Shown here: positions 59,930-64,000 of the stretch, piece by piece
How the letters are laid out: each line of letters opens with the position of its first letter
How positions within the stretch are numbered: position 1 is the first letter of the stretch
Origin: Candidatus Scalindua japonica
GTDB lineage: Bacteria > Planctomycetota > Brocadiia > Brocadiales > Scalinduaceae
DNA length: 64,000 nt
Direction: 5' to 3'
NCBI RefSeq assembly: GCF_002443295.1
Contig: NZ_BAOS01000001.1
Span: forward strand, 186,001-250,000
Made by a program: the position numbers and the translations under genes
Notes under the pieces: generated by a model
Seen by the model: the letters and a program-made list of their open reading frames with translations, nothing else
What the model was told of the DNA's origin: nothing
Database searches by the model: none

Positions 59930-60277
59930 CTATCTTTTTTTCATACCTGACGGCTGGTCAGTAACCTGTTGCGCAACGAGATTACCACTGCCGGAATCAA
60001 TTAAGTCGTGCCATACATTAGCAGGTGCCAGAAAAGTTGATCCCTGTTTGACCTCTAAAGTTTCTTCACTGCCATCATCTAACTTAAACGTTCCGCTTCC
60101 TTCTATAACGGTAAAAATCTGGTCTCCCGTTGGATGCTTGTGATATCCCAGGGCCTGCCCCGCTTTAAAGTAATAAACGTCAAGAGATAACGAATCTGTT
60201 TTGATTATAGTTACTTTTGCTACCATGTCATCCTGGGTTTTTCTGTATGCTGAAATGTTACCGTTTAGAATTGTCAT
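59930..60277 (-). CDS. Single-domain cupin protein
   Basis: 115 residues; ATG preceded by AGGGGGAT seven bases upstream. Cupin motif 1 is GYHKHPTGDQIFTVIEGSG (two histidines, then Asp/Gln in place of the usual Glu) and motif 2 is FLAPANVWHDLIDSG. This gives three metal-ligand histidines. Small cupins bind a metal and catalyse varied reactions or bind sugars; no substrate is suggested by context. No signal peptide. It diverges from the ABC transporter genes, with 171 bases between starts. Confidence 0.85.
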   Translation of the reverse strand: MTILNGNISAYRKTQDDMVAKVTIIKTDSLSLDVYYFKAGQALGYHKHPTGDQIFTVIEGSGTFKLDDGSEETLEVKQGSTFLAPANVWHDLIDSGSGNLVAQQVTDQPSGMKKR

Positions 60278-60448
60278 GTATAATCCCCCTTTTAAAGATG
60301 AGAAAGATAAAATCAGTAGCTGGTAGTAGAAATGTTAATGTACCACCTTTTGTTTAAATAGTCAATACTGGCAAAGTAATCATTTTTATAGTAAAATGCT
60401 TTACTTGACATTATTAAAGATTGAGATGTACTGGGATTAAGTGAAAGT

Positions 60449-61480
60449 ATGAAGCAGAATAAAAATATAGCAATTAAAGTTAAAGATTTAAGGAAGGACT
60501 TTGATCTCAGTGAGTCCGGTAAAGGCTTTTCAGGAAAGTTGAAAGCCCTTTTTCACAGAAAACGAAAAACTGTTACAGCAGTAGATGGTATTGAATTTGA
60601 GATTGAACGTGGAGAATTTGTTGGCTATGTTGGAGAGAATGGTGCCGGTAAATCTACAACAATCAAGATGCTGACCGGTATACTTGTACCCACATCCGGA
60701 AGTGCTGAGGTAAATGGAATTATTCCTTACAAGGACAGAAAGAGGAATGCCGCGAAGATTGGTGTTGTTTTTGGTCAAAGAACACAACTTTGGTGGGACC
60801 TTCCGGTGCGTGAGTCCTTTGATTTGTTAAGAGTGATTTTTCGGGTTTCTCAATCAGACTTTAACGCACAAATAAAGAATCTGGATAAAGCGCTTGGCCT
60901 TAAACCCCTTATGGCAAAACCGGTCAGAAAACTGTCATTAGGGCAGAGGATGAGGTGCGATATAGCCGCCTCTCTGATCCATAACCCTCCAGTACTTTTT
61001 CTGGATGAACCCACAATTGGTCTGGATGTGCTGGCAAAGGAGTCGATAAGGAATTTTCTCGCGGAGATGAACAGGGACGAGGGAACTACCATTATTCTCA
61101 CTACTCACGACATGAACGATATTGAGCAGCTTTGCAAAAGGCTCATTATTCTTGAACAAGGGAAGATAATGTATGACGGTGAGACTGAATTGTTGAAGCA
61201 GAAGTTTGTCCATGAAAAAGTGATAGAGGTTGAGTTTCATGATGATGGAAATGTTATACAGGGAATACCCGGGGTCAGTGTTATACGAGAAGAGGGATGT
61301 AAAAAATGGTTGACGTTTGATAACGACAACTTTGGAATAGGTGAGGTTATTGGTACAATTGCGTCTCGATATAAAATTAAGGACATATCCGTAAAAGAAC
61401 CTTCTGTGGAAAGTATAATCAGGAATATTTATAATAATCGAGTCGATTTAGCCACTCCTTCAGAAGAACTGCTTACTTAA
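60449..61480 (+). CDS. ABC-2-type exporter ATP-binding protein (COG4586-like)
   Basis: 343 residues. Walker A GENGAGKST (62-70), Q-loop GVVFGQRTQLWWD, signature LSLGQRMRCDIA (Leu in place of the usual Gly of LSGGQ), Walker B VLFLDEPTIGLD and switch TTHDMND are all present. The FGQRTQLWWDLPV stretch is typical of the uncharacterised COG4586 ATPases that pair with two small ABC-2 permeases. A C-terminal domain of about 80 residues (KVIEVEFHDDGN...) follows. It energises export of an unknown substrate at the inner membrane. The stop is four bases before the first permease gene. Confidence 0.9.
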   Translation: MKQNKNIAIKVKDLRKDFDLSESGKGFSGKLKALFHRKRKTVTAVDGIEFEIERGEFVGYVGENGAGKSTTIKMLTGILVPTSGSAEVNGIIPYKDRKRNAAKIGVVFGQRTQLWWDLPVRESFDLLRVIFRVSQSDFNAQIKNLDKALGLKPLMAKPVRKLSLGQRMRCDIAASLIHNPPVLFLDEPTIGLDVLAKESIRNFLAEMNRDEGTTIILTTHDMNDIEQLCKRLIILEQGKIMYDGETELLKQKFVHEKVIEVEFHDDGNVIQGIPGVSVIREEGCKKWLTFDNDNFGIGEVIGTIASRYKIKDISVKEPSVESIIRNIYNNRVDLATPSEELLT

Positions 61481-61484
61481 TGAG

Positions 61485-62285
61485 ATGAATCCAAAACTTT
61501 TCCTAAAATTTGTATCAGTATCGTTCCAGAAGCAGGTTACTTACAGGTTTGATTGCTTTGTTGGAATCGTTAATGGTTTTCTCTACGTCTTTATATTTAC
61601 CTCTTTATGGAAAGCATTATATTCCCAGTTTGACACCACAGTACATAATGGATATACGTTGACTGCAATAGTATCTTACGCGGTACTGGTTATGGCTGTG
61701 AGAATATCCTTTACGATGGATGATTCTATCATTTACAGGAAGGTTATGGACGGTTCGATTGCAATGGAACTTGTAAGGCCGACATCTTTTTTCTTTATGA
61801 ATCTTGCCGAGAATGTGGGGCATTCTCTTTTCCATATGATGGCAAGGACAGTCCCTATTGTCATAATCTCCATATTTCTTTTTGATATCTCTATTCCGTT
61901 TGAAGTTTCAAGGTTTCTGGTTTTTCTTGTATCATTCATTGCCGGGTATGTCCTGGTTTCCATGCTTAACTTTATTGCCGGATTACTCGCTTTCTGGTTT
62001 GTAGAAATTTTCCCATTCATGCTCTTCAAATATGCGTTGTTTACTTTCTTTGCCGGGGGAATAGTGCCATTAGACTTTTTTCCTGAATTTTTGGACCCAT
62101 TGGTTAAGTTTCTTCCATTTCAATACATGCTTTATTTCCCGACTACTATTCTTCTTGGACGTGCTTCATTAGCGGAAGCCCATTCGATAATAATAGTTCA
62201 ATTGATCTGGGTTGTAATAATGGGTAGCATTTGCACTCTTATGTGGAATGCCGGTAAGAAAAAATTGATAATTCAGGGAGGATAA
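61485..62285 (+). CDS. ABC-2-type exporter permease 1 (COG4587-like)
   Basis: 266 residues with six predicted membrane helices. The opening KFVSVSFQKQVTYRFDCFVGIVNGFLYVFIF and the segment IYRKVMDGSIAMELVRPTSFF match the small permeases paired with COG4586 ATPases. AGGIVPLDFFPEFLDPLVKFLPFQYMLYFP is the conserved ABC-2 signature near the C terminus. It forms half of the membrane channel with the next gene, two bases downstream. Substrate is unknown. Confidence 0.88.
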   Translation: MNPKLFLKFVSVSFQKQVTYRFDCFVGIVNGFLYVFIFTSLWKALYSQFDTTVHNGYTLTAIVSYAVLVMAVRISFTMDDSIIYRKVMDGSIAMELVRPTSFFFMNLAENVGHSLFHMMARTVPIVIISIFLFDISIPFEVSRFLVFLVSFIAGYVLVSMLNFIAGLLAFWFVEIFPFMLFKYALFTFFAGGIVPLDFFPEFLDPLVKFLPFQYMLYFPTTILLGRASLAEAHSIIIVQLIWVVIMGSICTLMWNAGKKKLIIQGG

Positions 62286-62287
62286 GT

Positions 62288-63088
62288 GTGGAGTCAATAA
62301 AAATATATTTTTCACTGTTTGCGACATCCATAAAGGCGAGGATGGAATATAAGGCAAGCTTTCTCTTCTATATATTTGCCATACTATCTTTCTATGCAGG
62401 GCAATTTGGTTTACTGTTTATACTTTTGAACCGCTTTCATGAAATAAAGGGTTGGACTCTGGGTGAGATGATTTTCCTGTATTCACTTCACGCCTTTGCT
62501 TTTGGATTTACAAACCTGATATTTTCACAACTGGTAAATTTTGACAAAATGATTGTAGACGGTGAATTTGATAGAGTATTGGTAAGGCCTCTCAGTCCTT
62601 TAGGACAGGTGGTGTTTTCGAAATTCGAGGTATCGACAGCCGCACATCTTATTATCGGTTCCACTGCACTCTATTTTGGTTCACATGTTGCAGATCTGGA
62701 ATGGACCGTTTATAAGGTCCTGATGTTTCCTGTGGTTGTACTTGGGGCGGTTATGATTGCCGGAGGCTTACGCCTGATGGTAACATCGGTTGCTTTCTGG
62801 ACATTGAGAAACAGGACTCTTGTTCACACCGTTATTTTTTCAAGCAAGGAGTTTATTAATTATCCTGTAAGCATATACAATCTGGGAATGCAGTTTTTTT
62901 TGACATTTATATTTCCAATAGCGTTTATAAATTTTTATCCGGCACATTTCTTTTTAGACCGCTCAGGTACAGGCCTCCTTCATCCGGCTCTGGAAATGGG
63001 AACTCCAATAGCAGGCGCTGTAGTTATTACCGTTTCAATATTCTCATGGAAAGCAGGGGTAAATCATTACCAGAGTACTGGATCATGA
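62288..63088 (+). CDS. ABC-2-type exporter permease 2 (COG3694-like)
   Basis: 266 residues from a GTG start with GGGAGG at 62276-62281, which lies in the end of the preceding gene. Six predicted membrane helices; KMIVDGEFDRVLVRPLSPLGQVV parallels the 'VRP' segment of permease 1, showing common ancestry. The C-terminal FPIAFINFYPAHFFLDR is the conserved motif of this permease class. It completes the three-gene exporter. Confidence 0.88.
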   Translation: MESIKIYFSLFATSIKARMEYKASFLFYIFAILSFYAGQFGLLFILLNRFHEIKGWTLGEMIFLYSLHAFAFGFTNLIFSQLVNFDKMIVDGEFDRVLVRPLSPLGQVVFSKFEVSTAAHLIIGSTALYFGSHVADLEWTVYKVLMFPVVVLGAVMIAGGLRLMVTSVAFWTLRNRTLVHTVIFSSKEFINYPVSIYNLGMQFFLTFIFPIAFINFYPAHFFLDRSGTGLLHPALEMGTPIAGAVVITVSIFSWKAGVNHYQSTGS

Positions 63089-63279
63089 GAATATTTCTTA
63101 AATATGAATCCAATTATCGGTATTATTCCGAGATTCTCATATTTCATAATAATGTTGATTTGTGTAGAGAGTGAAGGCCATTTATGTATGGAAATCAATT
63201 GACAAGAGGAATACATAGAGTAAAATTAATGGTTTTATAGTATATTGAAGATTTCGTGTTTGTAGAAAGGGGTTTAAAA

Positions 63280-63561
63280 ATGGGTACAGCAAAAGCGCGC
63301 CATATCCTTGTGTCCAGTCAGGAAGAGTGCCAAAAGTTAAAAGAGCAGATCGAGGCTGGAGCAGACTTTGATGAGATAGCTAAGGAGCACTCACAATGCC
63401 CTTCTGGCCAGAGCGGAGGGGGTCTAGGTGAGTTTAGTCCCGGACAAATGGTTAAAGAATTTGACCAGGTAGTTTTTAACGATGAAGTTGGAAAAGTCCA
63501 TGGTCCTGTTAAAACTGATTTTGGATATCATCTGATCGAGATTACAGATCGGATGGAATAA
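63280..63561 (+). CDS. ppiC: Parvulin-type peptidyl-prolyl isomerase
   Basis: 93 residues from ATG 63280 behind AAAGGGG; the in-frame GTG at 63256 would put that ribosome site inside the gene. Length equals that of E. coli PpiC. Parvulin motifs: ARHILVSSQEEC, GADFDEIAKEHSQCPSG, GGGLGEFSPGQMV and GPVKTDFGYHLIEI, with the active-site histidines and cysteine in place. No signal peptide, so it is cytoplasmic. It catalyses cis-trans isomerisation of prolyl bonds during protein folding. Monocistronic. Confidence 0.93.
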   Translation: MGTAKARHILVSSQEECQKLKEQIEAGADFDEIAKEHSQCPSGQSGGGLGEFSPGQMVKEFDQVVFNDEVGKVHGPVKTDFGYHLIEITDRME

Positions 63562-63714
63562 GTGTCTATAGCTTGTGGTTACAGGCATACGGTTTTACAT
63601 TATTATTAAACACAAGAAAATAAGCCTTTGATCAGGCTGTTATCGCATAATATGTGTGTTGGTTATCCGGTAATGTATACTTTATCAATACACAATAGCT
63701 TAGCAGGAGCAGAG

Positions 63715-63987
63715 ATGAATATATATGTTGGAAGCCTATCTTATGATACCACAGAGGAAGAAGTTCGGAATATTTTCGAGCCGTATGGGGAAATAGCAAG
63801 TATATCTATCATTACGGATAAATTTTCCGGTAAGTCAAAAGGCTTTGGTTTTGTAGAAATGCCTAAGCAGGAAGAGGCAGAAGAGGCTATAAAGTGCTTA
63901 AATGAAAGTGAAATGAAAGGTAGAAATATTAAAGTAAATGAGGCGCATCCCAGAGAAGAGCGTTCAAAACGCAGGGAAAGATATTGA
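63715..63987 (+). CDS. RRM-type RNA-binding protein
   Basis: 90 residues from ATG 63715, with AGGAG five bases upstream; an in-frame ATG at 63628 is too far upstream to use that site. One RRM: RNP2 NIYVGSLSYD at the start and RNP1 KGFGFVEM at about 45-52, with the basic tail PREERSKRRERY. Bacterial single-RRM proteins bind RNA and are often cold- or stress-induced. The gene is complete within the window; 13 bases remain after its stop. Confidence 0.93.
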   Translation: MNIYVGSLSYDTTEEEVRNIFEPYGEIASISIITDKFSGKSKGFGFVEMPKQEEAEEAIKCLNESEMKGRNIKVNEAHPREERSKRRERY

Positions 63988-64000
63988 TTCGCTTTGTTGT

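Overview
The window looks like low-GC, gene-dense DNA from a Gram-negative planctomycete-type bacterium. The content (paired aryl-sulfotransferase-like secreted proteins, a giant FG-GAP protein, a planctomycete-style mix of type II secretion and type IV pilus genes, Na+/H+ antiporters) would suit an anammox-type Brocadiales/Scalindua-like marine organism. That placement is inference; no rRNA or marker gene is present.

Layout. 1-9.1 kb: secreted proteins (end of an SGNH hydrolase, a three-propeller FG-GAP protein, two tandem aryl-sulfotransferase-like proteins). 9.3-12 kb: a radical SAM/SPASM protein and GDP-mannose 4,6-dehydratase (gmd). 13-41.7 kb: a long locus for one envelope machine. It starts with signalling genes (REC-HDOD, histidine kinase, REC, GAF-HD-GYP) that overlap a STAS-MshEN-GspE ATPase, followed by GspF, a major pseudopilin behind a candidate sigma-54 promoter, minor pseudopilins H, I and J, a 1381-residue pilin-like modular adhesin, then PilM, PilN, PilO, a PilP/GspC-like protein, a secretin and two coiled-coil proteins. 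The likely logic is two-component, c-di-GMP and STAS control of an extracellular fibre or secretion system carrying a large adhesive subunit. 42.6-45.1 kb: a CACHE-HAMP-PAS-PAS receptor without an output domain and a small coiled-coil protein. 45.2-53 kb: a sodium and inorganic-carbon island (beta-carbonic anhydrase, NhaA, NhaD, SulP, an unknown protein, a DUF2294/MpsC-like protein). 53.4-64 kb: FGE-fold protein, ParB-like protein next to a ClC channel, HyuA-like protein, cupin, three-gene ABC exporter, parvulin, RRM protein.

Mobile and repeat content is heavy. A REP-like family (16 copies of the GGTGCGTAAAACGCACC-type hairpin, plus GGTGCATTCCATGCACC and GGTGGGCAGTGCCCACC hairpins) fills most long gaps. 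Its probable mobiliser, a RAYT-type Y1 transposase, occurs as two copies in exact 810-bp tandem units beside a BrnT/BrnA toxin-antitoxin pair, splitting the pseudopilin cluster. A 2.05-kb IS1634-like element with a nonsense-interrupted transposase sits in another REP array between the pseudopilin and pilM halves. A second repeat family supplies the last codons and stop of gmd and of the HyuA-like gene.

No tRNA, rRNA, CRISPR array or prophage was recognised.
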